Shown here piece by piece: positions 8,498 through 17,603 of a stretch of 64,000 nucleotides of DNA. Numbering within the stretch: position 1 is the first letter of the stretch; every line of letters starts with the position of its first letter. The DNA comes from Salifodinibacter halophilus. Its GTDB lineage: Bacteria; Pseudomonadota; Gammaproteobacteria; Nevskiales; Salinisphaeraceae. The notes below the pieces were generated by a model that had not been told where the DNA came from, made no database searches, and saw nothing but the letters and a program-made list of their open reading frames with translations. A program made the translations under genes and the position numbers. The DNA lies in NCBI GenBank assembly GCA_012999515.1, contig JABEEB010000001.1, forward strand, positions 1,054,001-1,118,000, given 5' to 3'.

Positions 8498-9397
8498 ATG
8501 AGTAACCACAATTTCGTGCTTGGCACCAACCAGTTCGGTAAAGCCGAGGTGCGTTTGGTAAAGGTCACGCGCGATACCGAGCGCCATGAGATCGAAGATC
8601 TCAACGTCACATCGGAGTTGCGCGGCGATTTTGACTCGGCTCACTACACGGGTAACAACGAGCACGTCATCGCCACCGATACGCAGAAAAACACCGTATT
8701 CGGCTTTGCTCGCCACGGCGTCCAATCCCCCGAACGCTTTCTGCTACGGCTGGCCGACCATTTCACTTCGAATTTCGACTGGGTCAGCGGTGGCCGCTGG
8801 GAGGCCGAGCAGTTCGGCTGGAATCGCATCCCAATCGATGGGCCAGGCCAAAACCATTCGTTCGTGCGTGACGGCCAGGAGACCCGGACCGCCGTGGTCG
8901 TCCGCGATGGCGACACGACGCACGTATTCGGCGGGTTATCCAATCTGACCGTGCTAAAGACAACGGCCTCGGGTTTTGTCGGCTATCCCAAGGACACCTA
9001 CACAACCTTGCCCGAAACCGAAGACCGAATCCTGGCCACCGACGTCAAGGCACGCTGGCGCTACAACACCTCGGATGTCGATTTCAACGCCGTCTACGAA
9101 AGCGTCAAGCACCTGTTTCTAGAAGGCTTTGCCGAAAAATATTCCTACGCCTTGCAGCACACGCTCTATGAGATGGCCAGCAAGGCATTGTCGGCCCACC
9201 CCGAGATCGACGAAATCAAGTTCTCGATGCCGAACAAGCACCACTTCGTCGTCGATCTATCGCCGTTCGGCGAAGACAACCCGAACGAGGTGTTCTTCGC
9301 CGCGGATCGCCCCTATGGCTTGATCGAAGCCACGGTCGCCCGCGACGACGCCACCGATGCCGGCAATGCCTGGGAAAACATGGCCGGTTTTTGCTGA
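8498..9397 (+). CDS. uox: Urate oxidase (cofactor-independent uricase)
   Basis: The 299-residue protein oxidises urate to 5-hydroxyisourate with O2. Uricase T-fold signatures include an N-terminal GTNQFGKAEVRLVKV, the TDTQKNTVFGFAR segment with the catalytic threonine, RWEAEQFGWNRI, and KTTASGFVGYPKDTYTTLPET. The C-terminal MPNKHHFVVDLSPFG and EVFFAADRPYGLIEATV follow. The frame is open upstream through uraH, but ATG 8498 gives the normal family length and sits one base after the uraH stop. The enzyme is cytoplasmic and produces H2O2; a peroxiredoxin gene lies 4.7 kb downstream. Confidence 0.96.
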   Translation: MSNHNFVLGTNQFGKAEVRLVKVTRDTERHEIEDLNVTSELRGDFDSAHYTGNNEHVIATDTQKNTVFGFARHGVQSPERFLLRLADHFTSNFDWVSGGRWEAEQFGWNRIPIDGPGQNHSFVRDGQETRTAVVVRDGDTTHVFGGLSNLTVLKTTASGFVGYPKDTYTTLPETEDRILATDVKARWRYNTSDVDFNAVYESVKHLFLEGFAEKYSYALQHTLYEMASKALSAHPEIDEIKFSMPNKHHFVVDLSPFGEDNPNEVFFAADRPYGLIEATVARDDATDAGNAWENMAGFC

Positions 9398-9475
9398 CCG
9401 ACACAGCGTGCGGCTGCGCGTGAACTCACCGCCAGTCGCACCGCTTTTTGTACGACGCAACTAAGGAGGTGGCCC

Positions 9476-11050
9476 ATGGTCGCGTCCCAGGACCAGCTTA
9501 CGACAAAGGCCGAGGCCGATAACGACGCCGCGGGAACGCGGCCCGAAGACCGTCGACTATCGCCCGGCCTGGGCATTGCTTATGGCCTCCAGCACGTACT
9601 GACCATGTACGCAGGCCTATTAGCCGTGCCATTGATCATGGCACAAGCGGCCGGTCTATCAGACGCTTCTGCCGCTTATCTCATCACAGCCACGTTCTTC
9701 ATGGCCGGCCTGGCCACGTTATTGCAAACGCTTGGCGCGCCATATCTCGGCGCGCAACTGCCCCTTGTTCAGGGCACCTCGTTCGCAGCCGTGGCGACCA
9801 TGGTGGCGATCGCCGGCAACGCCGGCGGCCTACAAGCTGTTTTCGGCGCGGTGATGGTCGCCGCGCTCGTCGGCATCGGTATCGCCCCGATTTTCTCCCG
9901 TGTCATCCGTTTTTTCCCGCCGGTCGTTACCGGCAGCGTCATAACGATCATCGGCATATCCTTACTGCCGGTCGCCACACACTGGGCGATGGGCGGCGAT
10001 GAGTCCGCAGCCGATTACGGCAGTCTGCACAACATCGGGCTAGCCGCAGCCACACTGGCGATTGCGCTGTTTTTCAGCAAAGTCGGCAGTGGCGCGATAT
10101 CGCGGCTTTCATTTTTGTTAGCCATTATCGCCGGCACAGGCATCGCCACGATATTCGGTCTAGCCGATTTTTCATCGGTTACCACAAGCTCGGTTTTCTC
10201 GCTGCCCAAGCCACTCCATTTCGGGCTACCAACTTTCAACATCGCAGCCATCATTTCGATGGTTATCGTCATGCTGGTGATTTTGACCGAAACCAGCGCC
10301 GACATGATCGCCGTCGGCGAGATCATCGGCACTGACATCAGCAGCAGGCGGGTGGCTAACGGTCTGCGCGCCGATATGACAGCCAGCCTGGTATCGCCGT
10401 TTTTCGGTTCATTCCCGATGAGCGCGTTCGCTCAGAACATCGGCCTGGTCGCAGTTACTGGCATCAAGAGCCGTTATGCCGTCGCCATCGGTGGCGGCCT
10501 GCTCGTTGTGATGGGTCTTTTCCCGATCATCGGCAACGTCATCACCTCGTTGCCGCTGGCTGTTCTAGGCGGTGCCGGCCTCATCCTGTTCGGCACCGTT
10601 GCTGCGAGTGGCATTCGCACGCTGGCTTCGGTCGATTATCGCGACAACATGAACCTGATCATCGTCGCGGTTTCGGTCGGCGTTGGGCTAATACCGATCG
10701 CATCGCCCCATTTCTACGACAATTTTCCGGACTGGTTTCAAACGATTTTTCACTCCGGCATCAGCGCCACTGCACTGGTCGCCTTGGTACTCAACCTGTT
10801 ATTCAACCATCTACGATTCGGGACACCGGAAAGTCCATCTGTATTCGCAGCCGGCACCGACCGTGAGATTCATCAAGACGTCGCCGATGCACTCGAAGAA
10901 GGCGACCACTGCGAAAACGGTCGAATTTACGATGCCGACGGCCACGAAATCCCAGTCACCTCTAACGAGGATAACCAGCAAGTAGCCGTCGGTAACAACG
11001 ACAACGAGGGTGCTTATGTCGATTCGTGGCAACAAACGCAATCAGGCTGA
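9476..11050 (+). CDS. NCS2 nucleobase permease, probable urate/xanthine transporter (first copy)
   Basis: The 524-residue inner-membrane protein is a nucleobase:cation symporter-2 carrier with about 14 hydrophobic segments. Family motifs include the early GLQHVLTMYAGLLAVPL with its QH pair, PLVQGTSFAAV, and the signature AQNIGLVAVTGIKSRYAV. An acidic cytoplasmic tail follows (about residues 450-524). The closest recognisable type is the urate/xanthine branch (E. coli UacT/YgfU, Bacillus PucJ/PucK). The start has a perfect AAGGAGGT ribosome site at 9463-9470. It follows uricase and overlaps the next permease, so it is probably the uptake arm of the urate operon. Exact substrate is inferred. 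Confidence 0.9.
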   Translation: MVASQDQLTTKAEADNDAAGTRPEDRRLSPGLGIAYGLQHVLTMYAGLLAVPLIMAQAAGLSDASAAYLITATFFMAGLATLLQTLGAPYLGAQLPLVQGTSFAAVATMVAIAGNAGGLQAVFGAVMVAALVGIGIAPIFSRVIRFFPPVVTGSVITIIGISLLPVATHWAMGGDESAADYGSLHNIGLAAATLAIALFFSKVGSGAISRLSFLLAIIAGTGIATIFGLADFSSVTTSSVFSLPKPLHFGLPTFNIAAIISMVIVMLVILTETSADMIAVGEIIGTDISSRRVANGLRADMTASLVSPFFGSFPMSAFAQNIGLVAVTGIKSRYAVAIGGGLLVVMGLFPIIGNVITSLPLAVLGGAGLILFGTVAASGIRTLASVDYRDNMNLIIVAVSVGVGLIPIASPHFYDNFPDWFQTIFHSGISATALVALVLNLLFNHLRFGTPESPSVFAAGTDREIHQDVADALEEGDHCENGRIYDADGHEIPVTSNEDNQQVAVGNNDNEGAYVDSWQQTQSG

Positions 11051-12527
11051 TACTCAAAACGCGCGCACCGCATCCCCTCGTCCCGAGGACCACCGTCAGC
11101 CCCCGTTTCTAACCCTCGCCTATGGTTTTCAGCATGTTTTGACAATGTATGCCGGCTTGGTCGCGGTACCGCTGATCGTCGGCCAGGCGGCCAATTTGTC
11201 AGATGCCAACACGGCTTTCCTGATTACGGCAGCCTTTTTCATGGGTGGCCTGATCACGCTCCTGCAAACGCTGGGGTTACCTTTCATCGGCAGTCAATTG
11301 CCATTAATGCAAGGAGTTTCGTTCGATACCGTTGCCATCATGACGGCGATCGTGTCGGCCACCGGCGGCCTCCAGGCCGTTTTCGGCGCCGTGCTCGTGG
11401 CTTCGATTTTCGGATTTTTGTTCGCGCCCGTTATTTCCAAAGCACTTCGCTTTTTCCCACCTGTCGTGACCGGCAGCTTGATAACGGTGATCGGACTGTC
11501 GCTACTGCCAGTCACGATCAACTGGACGATGGGTGGCGACAGCACGGCCGCCGACTACGGCAGCCTGAGCAACATCGGGCTTGGTGCCATAACGCTGGCT
11601 ATCGGACTGGTACTTAGCAAATTCAAAAGCGGCGTCATATCCCGGCTCGCGATCCTGTTGGCGATCGTCGCCGGCACCGTTATCGCACTGCCCTTGGGCA
11701 AGGCCGATTTTTCGGGCGTTGCTTCCAGTACTGTTTTCGCCTTTCCCACACCTCTCCATTTCGGGATGCCCACCTTTCACCTCTCGGCCATTGTGTCGAT
11801 GATCATCGGCATCCTCGTTATCTTGACCGAAACCACCGCCGACATTCTGGCGCTCCGCGAAATCGTCGGCACGAAGGTTGACAACAAGCGTTTCACGGCC
11901 GGTCTCAGGGCGGATATGGCTTCCGGGATTATCGCGCCGTTTTTTGGCTCATTCCCGCAAAGCGCTTTCGCTCAGAACATCGGGCTAGTTGCGGTCACCG
12001 GCGTCAAATCACGCTTCGTGGTCGCCACGGCCGGCGGCATACTCGTGATCCTCGGCCTGTTTCCAATTCTCGGTCGTATTGTTACTGCCATTCCGTCGGC
12101 TGTACTGGGCGGCGCGGGCTTTTTACTTTTCGGTTCCGTGGCGGCGAGTGGCATACGCATGCTCGCGGACGTCGATTATCGCCACAACATGAACCTGATC
12201 ATTGTCGCGGTCACGATCTCCGTGGGCATCATCCCAGCCGCGGCACCGGATTTCTATGCTCAATTTCCAAGCTGGTTTCAGACAATCGCAAGCTCTGGAA
12301 TCAGCTCAGCCGCCATCGTCGCGGTTTCGCTCAATATTTTGTTCAATCACATTCATCTTGGCACCCCCGAGGAGCCATCCGTGTTTGCCGCCGCCGGAAC
12401 GGGGCGCCAACTTTCCCCCGGCGTGTCCGCCGCACTGAAACACGGCGACCATGTGATCAACGGACAGGTAATCGATGCGAAAGGCAATGAGGTGCCCGTT
12501 GTGCAACACAACTCGCATCCAAGCTGA
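11016..12527 (+). CDS. NCS2 nucleobase permease, probable urate/xanthine transporter (second copy)
   Basis: This 503-residue paralogue of the preceding permease shares nearly all its motifs (FQHVLTMYAGLVAVPLI, PLMQGVSF, AQNIGLVAVTGVKSRFVV). It also has the same acidic C-terminal region with FAAAGTGRQLSPGV. The start lies inside the end of the first permease: ATG 11016 follows GAGGG at 11006-11010, and GTG 11010 is an alternative. Tandem, overlapping NCS2 pairs such as PucJ-PucK in Bacillus work together in urate uptake. This pair may do the same or divide urate and xanthine between them. Confidence 0.9.
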   Translation: MSIRGNKRNQADTQNARTASPRPEDHRQPPFLTLAYGFQHVLTMYAGLVAVPLIVGQAANLSDANTAFLITAAFFMGGLITLLQTLGLPFIGSQLPLMQGVSFDTVAIMTAIVSATGGLQAVFGAVLVASIFGFLFAPVISKALRFFPPVVTGSLITVIGLSLLPVTINWTMGGDSTAADYGSLSNIGLGAITLAIGLVLSKFKSGVISRLAILLAIVAGTVIALPLGKADFSGVASSTVFAFPTPLHFGMPTFHLSAIVSMIIGILVILTETTADILALREIVGTKVDNKRFTAGLRADMASGIIAPFFGSFPQSAFAQNIGLVAVTGVKSRFVVATAGGILVILGLFPILGRIVTAIPSAVLGGAGFLLFGSVAASGIRMLADVDYRHNMNLIIVAVTISVGIIPAAAPDFYAQFPSWFQTIASSGISSAAIVAVSLNILFNHIHLGTPEEPSVFAAAGTGRQLSPGVSAALKHGDHVINGQVIDAKGNEVPVVQHNSHPS

Positions 12528-12688
12528 CCAGCTCAACATCATGCTCAGACCGCTCAAAAACACGACTATCTTAGGTTCGTGGAGCCCAGCCGAAGGCTGC
12601 ATGTGTACTCGCGGCTTGAGCGCGTCTTGGTTACTTGCCCATGCATTAAATGTGCCCGGAAAGGGCGCGATCAGAGGAGGAAGACGGT

Positions 12689-13987
12689 ATGTTCGAGCCG
12701 ATAAGCCACTCCAAAGCCAGAGCCGTATTTTTTCTGACTGGCTTAACATTAACCACGCTGACAGGGAGTTTTGTTTCTCAATCGGCGGCTGCTCAACAAC
12801 AACCCAAGCAAGCCGACAATTTAAGACAGATGTTCACCCAAGGCAGCGTCGATGGTTATTTTCGACTTTTGAATTATAATAACCACAATGCCTTTTTTGA
12901 CAACGATGACCGTGAGGCCGCTACGATTGGCGGCAAAATCGGTTATACCACGGCATCGCTACACGGTTTTTCATTACGGCTGAGTGCCTACGCCCAGCGG
13001 AATTTCACAAGCACCAATCCGGCAAACCGTGATCTGCAGGACGATATCTCGACGCTCGGCGAAGCCTATATCCAATGGCAAGGGGATGATTTACGCATTC
13101 GTGCCGGCAATCAGGCACTGAAAAACGCACCATTTACATCGACTTACGACTTCCGGATCATTCCGCAACTCTACCAAGGCGTCAAACTCCGCTACGGCGA
13201 TGCCGAACGCTATCTGACCGTGATGCGAATGTTTCGCTATAAATCACGTATCAACGACGAGTTCGCCCGCAAGACCAACTACAACCAATCTTTTAAACCA
13301 TTTCCCGCGAACACGTCACACCATACCGATGGCTTCTGGGCCATTGGTGCCGGTAACAAAGGGGAGTTGGGTCCGACCACGCTCGAGGGTCGTGCATGGT
13401 TTTTCAATTATATGGACTACGCCAACATGTACTATGGCGACGCAACGATTACCCAATCCACCGGTTCAATCAAGCCGTTCGCGTCGATCCAAGCCATGCG
13501 CGAAACCGATACCGGCGATGCTTATCTCGGCGAGATCGACAACCAAACATATGGCGCACGCGTCGGTCTAAAGCACAACTCGCTGACTGCATCCCTGAGC
13601 TACGATTACATGCCCCACGAAACGGGCGCGTTTCTAAACGGAGCGCCAGTAACCCCATACGCGACCCAGGAGGCTTCGGGCCCGCTTTTTGCCCAACCGT
13701 ACTTAACCAGCACCCAGGATCTAGGTGCGGGTAATGCCTATGCCGTTAATGTTAAAGGCGCTCCGACAGCGAACACCTTTGTCGGCGCCCGCTATTCCTA
13801 TATGGATCTAAAACCCGCGGCCGGTGCTGATTCAATCGGCCAATCGGAGTATCTCGTTTTCGGCTTTTATCATTTTCAAGGAGCTTTGGAAGGATTCAGT
13901 GTCGGCAACTTCTTTGCTTATCAGACTCAAAAGCATGAAGGCCGCGATTACTGGGAAAACCGTTTCTCGCTCCAATATGAATTCTAA
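12689..13987 (+). CDS. Outer-membrane porin, OprD-like
   Basis: The 432-residue protein has an N-terminal signal peptide (ARAVFFLTGLTLTTLTG ... SAAAQQ). A beta-rich body follows with the OprD-family start DGYFRLLNYNNHNAFF, alternating short aromatic strands, and a C-terminal strand ending NRFSLQYEF with terminal phenylalanine, the BAM targeting signal. ATG 12689 is preferred over the upstream in-frame start because GAGGAGG sits at 12674-12680 and the signal peptide then begins at a normal place. It follows the two permeases by about 160 bp, so it probably carries purines or allantoin-type compounds across the outer membrane. The substrate is a guess from context. Confidence 0.85.
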   Translation: MFEPISHSKARAVFFLTGLTLTTLTGSFVSQSAAAQQQPKQADNLRQMFTQGSVDGYFRLLNYNNHNAFFDNDDREAATIGGKIGYTTASLHGFSLRLSAYAQRNFTSTNPANRDLQDDISTLGEAYIQWQGDDLRIRAGNQALKNAPFTSTYDFRIIPQLYQGVKLRYGDAERYLTVMRMFRYKSRINDEFARKTNYNQSFKPFPANTSHHTDGFWAIGAGNKGELGPTTLEGRAWFFNYMDYANMYYGDATITQSTGSIKPFASIQAMRETDTGDAYLGEIDNQTYGARVGLKHNSLTASLSYDYMPHETGAFLNGAPVTPYATQEASGPLFAQPYLTSTQDLGAGNAYAVNVKGAPTANTFVGARYSYMDLKPAAGADSIGQSEYLVFGFYHFQGALEGFSVGNFFAYQTQKHEGRDYWENRFSLQYEF

Positions 13988-13997
13988 CCGTCAATTA

Positions 13998-14050
13998 GCC
14001 ACCGGGCCCGACAGTGCTAACGCGCTGCCGGGCCGGTTAGTATTTTTCAA
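13998..14050 (+). terminator. Possible Rho-independent terminator after the porin gene
   Basis: A GC-rich imperfect hairpin (CGGGCCCGACAG ... CTGCCGGGCCGG) between about 14000 and 14038 is followed by a short T-run at 14044-14048. It sits directly after the porin stop and before bcp, where the urate operon would be expected to end. The stem contains mismatches, so the call is moderate. Confidence 0.5.
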
Positions 14051-14066
14051 TTAGAGGCCCTTGGTT

Positions 14067-14537
14067 ATGACTAGTGAACTGAGCATCGACGCGCCAGCCC
14101 CCGACTTCGAACTCATCGATGACAAAGGCAGCCATGTGCGTCTGAGCGACTACCGCGGCACGCCTGTCATCGTTTACTTCTATCCCAAAGCCGAAACCCC
14201 CGGTTGCACGACCGAGGCCTGTGACTTTCGCGACAGTCTCACGGCATTGCATACGGCCGGCTTTAGCGTGCTCGGCATTTCACCTGACGATCCCGAGACG
14301 CTGGCCGCGTTTCGGGAGAACCACACGCTTGGCTTTAAACTGGTCTCGGACCCCGGCAGTGACGTCGCCAAATCCTGGGGCGCTTGGGGCGAGAAAACCG
14401 TAAATGATCAGACATTCGACGGCGTCCTACGCAGCACACTGGTGCTAGACTCGGCCGGCATCGTCGAACAGGCACATTATAATGTGGCCGCCGAGGGACA
14501 TGTTGCCGCACTTCGCGACCAGCTCGGTATTCCATGA
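14067..14537 (+). CDS. bcp: Thioredoxin-dependent peroxiredoxin, Bcp type
   Basis: The 156-residue thioredoxin-fold protein is a Bcp/PrxQ peroxiredoxin that reduces H2O2 and organic peroxides in the cytoplasm. The catalytic segment YFYPKAETPGCTTEACDFRD holds the peroxidatic cysteine (PGCT) and a second cysteine five residues later, the PrxQ arrangement. ATG 14067 was preferred to the upstream TTG. It follows the uricase/porin operon after a probable terminator. Detoxifying H2O2 from uricase and xanthine oxidation is possible but not shown. Confidence 0.95.
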   Translation: MTSELSIDAPAPDFELIDDKGSHVRLSDYRGTPVIVYFYPKAETPGCTTEACDFRDSLTALHTAGFSVLGISPDDPETLAAFRENHTLGFKLVSDPGSDVAKSWGAWGEKTVNDQTFDGVLRSTLVLDSAGIVEQAHYNVAAEGHVAALRDQLGIP

Positions 14538-14742
14538 TCCATAGCTGCTCACGCACCGATATGCCGCTAACCAATCGCTGCGACCGCATCGCGACCATCG
14601 GCTGTGCGCTCAGGATGCGACGCGTCACGCATGCCTTGCTGTGCATGCAAGCACTGATGCGTTGCTGCCGACGCACCCAGTTTCGATTTTTGCACTTTTC
14701 AACGCCCGAGTAGGACCAGTGGACCCATCAAAAAACGATCGT

Positions 14743-16494
14743 ATGCCCGACTCAACGCTGACGACCTCTAGCGACAAGCAATCGACATCGGTGCAACCCG
14801 TAGCCGATGAGCGGGGCAAACGACCAGTCTATATCCCTTACGCTGGCCCGACACTGCTCGAAATGCCGCTTTTGAATAAAGGCACCGCATTCACCGCTGA
14901 AGAACGCGAGAGTTTCAATCTCGTCGGGCTTTTGCCGCAGAACATCGAAACCATCCAGGAGCAGGTTGAGCGCGCCTACAAACAATACCAAGCATGCAGT
15001 TCCAATTTGGACAAGCATGTTTACTTGCGCGGCATCCAGGACGACAACGAAACCGTTTTTTATCGCCTGCTGGAGGAACATCTCGAGGAGATGTTACCGA
15101 TTATCTACACCCCGACGGTCGGTGACGCCTGCGAAAAATTCTCCCAGATCTATCGCAACCACCGCGGGCTGTTCATCTCTTACCCGAATCGCTACCGGAT
15201 AGACGATATCTTGCACTCGGCGACCAAGAACAACGTTCGCGTCATCGTGGTTACCGACGGTCAACGGATCCTTGGCCTCGGCGACCAAGGCATCGGCGGC
15301 ATGGGCATTCCCATTGGCAAACTTTCACTTTATACCGCCTGTGGCGGTGTGTCGCCAGCTTACACACTCCCCGTCATACTCGATGCCGGCACCGACAACC
15401 AGGAGCTGCTAGCCGACCCGATGTACATGGGGTGGCGCCATACACGGGTCTCGAAAGAAGCCTACGAGGAGTTTGTCGACCTATTCGTACAAGCCGTCAA
15501 ACGGCGCTGGCCGCGAACGCTTCTGCAGTTCGAGGATTTCGCCCAACCCAACGCCAATCATCTCCTGGATCGTTACCGCGAACAGATCTGCTGCTTCAAC
15601 GACGATATCCAAGGCACGGCGGCCGTCTGCGTTGGCTCGCTGCTAGCGGCCTGCAACGCCAAACAGGAAAAGGTATCCGAACAAACGATCGTGTTCGTGG
15701 GCGCCGGCTCGGCCGGTTGCGGTATTGCCGAGCAGATCATCGTCGCCATGGTCGACGAAGGCCTTGACGAGGCCGAAGCGCGAAAACGCATTTTCATGGT
15801 CGACAAACCGGGGCTTTTAACCGACGATCTGGAAGACCTCTACGAATTTCAGGCACGGCTCGCTCAACCCACGACACAGTTGGATCACTGGTCAAACGAG
15901 CACCCGGATGAACCACTTTTGAATGTCGTCGAAAACGCGCGGCCAACCGTTTTAATCGGCGTCTCCGGTCAACGTGGTCTATTTTCCGAAACGTTGATCA
16001 AAACCATGTACAGCCACTGCGCTCATCCATTCATCATGCCGTTGTCGAACCCGACCTCGCGCGTGGAAGCAACACCGGATGAGATACTGACCTGGACCCA
16101 AGGCCAGGCGCTCGTGGCAACGGGCAGTCCGTTCGCAGACGTCGCATATGACGGACGCAACATCCCGATCGCCCAGTGCAACAACGCCTATATTTTCCCC
16201 GGTGTCGGTTTGGGCGTGATTGCCGCCAACGCCTGGCGCGTCACCGACAAGATGCTCATGGCCGCCTCGCGGGCACTCGCCGATAGTTCGCCGCTCACGA
16301 CATCCGAGACGGGCTCGTTACTACCGCCATTATCCGACGTCTGCGATCTCAGCAAGAATATCGCTTTCGCGGTTGCCAAACAGGCCCAACGTGACGAAGT
16401 CGCGCTGACCTCGTCGGACGAAACAATCAGCAACGCGGTGGAGAAAAACTTCTGGTATCCACGTTATCGCTACTACCGCCGCGCCGCGTTCTGA
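14743..16494 (+). CDS. maeA: NAD-dependent malic enzyme (malate dehydrogenase, oxaloacetate-decarboxylating)
   Basis: The 583-residue protein decarboxylates malate to pyruvate and CO2 with NAD. It matches the long MaeA/SfcA class (E. coli about 565), with [14 protein letters not shown] near the start, [17 protein letters not shown] and [24 protein letters not shown]. Its metal/substrate site [19 protein letters not shown] is followed by a Rossmann motif [19 protein letters not shown] 14743 is chosen; GTG 14719 would add eight residues. In this locus it could convert malate from malate synthase, or from oxaloacetate, into pyruvate for gluconeogenesis and biosynthesis. Confidence 0.95.
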   Translation: MPDSTLTTSSDKQSTSVQPVADERGKRPVYIPYAGPTLLEMPLLNKGTAFTAEERESFNLVGLLPQNIETIQEQVERAYKQYQACSSNLDKHVYLRGIQDDNETVFYRLLEEHLEEMLPIIYTPTVGDACEKFSQIYRNHRGLFISYPNRYRIDDILHSATKNNVRVIVVTDGQRILGLGDQGIGGMGIPIGKLSLYTACGGVSPAYTLPVILDAGTDNQELLADPMYMGWRHTRVSKEAYEEFVDLFVQAVKRRWPRTLLQFEDFAQPNANHLLDRYREQICCFNDDIQGTAAVCVGSLLAACNAKQEKVSEQTIVFVGAGSAGCGIAEQIIVAMVDEGLDEAEARKRIFMVDKPGLLTDDLEDLYEFQARLAQPTTQLDHWSNEHPDEPLLNVVENARPTVLIGVSGQRGLFSETLIKTMYSHCAHPFIMPLSNPTSRVEATPDEILTWTQGQALVATGSPFADVAYDGRNIPIAQCNNAYIFPGVGLGVIAANAWRVTDKMLMAASRALADSSPLTTSETGSLLPPLSDVCDLSKNIAFAVAKQAQRDEVALTSSDETISNAVEKNFWYPRYRYYRRAAF

Positions 16495-16506
16495 TCGCCG
16501 CAACCA

Positions 16507-17541
16507 TCAAGTGTCGATAAACATTTGACCCACATTTGCCGGTGGCGCCCCTGCGTCACCGGTATGGCCGGCATTCGCCAACACTTGCCCCATGATGCTG
16601 AGCGCGATTTCTTCCGGCGTATCGCTTTTCATCGTCAGACCGATCGGCGCGTGGATTGCATCCAATGAAGCGCGCGATAAACCACGTTCAGCCAAAGCCT
16701 TCCAGATTACCCGGATCTTGCTGCGGCTGCCCATGACGCCCAGCCAACACCACTGCCGATCGGCAAGTGCAGCCAGTGCGTCGATATCTAAAGTCACGGC
16801 CGTGGTCATGACCACCACGGTGGTCAATTTTGGATAAGCCGGCGTTGCATCGAGTTCGGCGAAACTAGAAAGCGCGTGGCACCGAACCCCCTCGGGCCAG
16901 TCGCCAGTGGCGATAACCTCGCTGCGTGTGTCATAAACATCGACGCTATATCCAACCCAGGCGGCTAATCGCGCCAGTGCCTGCCCGCAGTGACCGGCAC
17001 CCACGATCGCCAGTCGCCGCCGGTTCGTGCTTTCCTCAATGTAGTGCCAACCGGATTCGTCCTGTGTCAGCCCAAACCGAGCACGCTGCGGATCGGGCTC
17101 GGCGTACTCGCTATACAAACCGGTCGCATCGATGCGCAAACGACATGCGCTAGCACCGCTCGCATTAAGCGCTGCAATGAATTGCGCCAATGCGTCGTGA
17201 TGGCGCGATGGCTCAAGAACAGCGAAAAGATTGGTCTGTTCACCGGCGCATACGAGTCCAGAGGCATCATCACCCGCGTTTCGGCGATGCACGAAACGCT
17301 GCAGCCAGGGGGCGCGCGGACGCTCGCGCAAAGCCTCGCGCCCAGTCGCGAGCACGTTCGCCTCCATTACGCCACCGCCGATCGTGCCCTCAACGTGTGC
17401 GCACGAATCGAGCAACAAACGAGCCCCCAACGTGCCGGGCGAGCCACGTGTGTTGGCGACAACCAATGCAATAAAAACCATGTCGCCACCAGCCAGACGC
17501 TGGTCGATAGCGCGCCAGAACGCGTCCACATTCATGGGCAA
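16507..17541 (-). CDS. xdhC: Xanthine dehydrogenase accessory protein XdhC
   Basis: The 344-residue protein binds molybdenum cofactor, helps its sulfuration and inserts it into XdhB. The N-terminal XdhC/CoxI domain has VANTRGSPGTLGARLLL and the EGTIGGGVME motif. The C-terminal Rossmann domain starts at RRRLAIVGAGHCGQALARLA (about residue 175) and includes WLGVMGSRSKIR and HAPIGLTMKSDTPEEIALSI. It lies downstream of xdhA and xdhB on the same strand and faces maeA tail to tail with 12 bp between them. Confidence 0.95.
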   Translation of the reverse strand: MPMNVDAFWRAIDQRLAGGDMVFIALVVANTRGSPGTLGARLLLDSCAHVEGTIGGGVMEANVLATGREALRERPRAPWLQRFVHRRNAGDDASGLVCAGEQTNLFAVLEPSRHHDALAQFIAALNASGASACRLRIDATGLYSEYAEPDPQRARFGLTQDESGWHYIEESTNRRRLAIVGAGHCGQALARLAAWVGYSVDVYDTRSEVIATGDWPEGVRCHALSSFAELDATPAYPKLTTVVVMTTAVTLDIDALAALADRQWCWLGVMGSRSKIRVIWKALAERGLSRASLDAIHAPIGLTMKSDTPEEIALSIMGQVLANAGHTGDAGAPPANVGQMFIDT

Positions 17542-17603
17542 TCAGCACGGCGCATTGGATCCGACAATATATTCGGCCAGACCCCGAATAAACGCGGCAC
17601 GGC

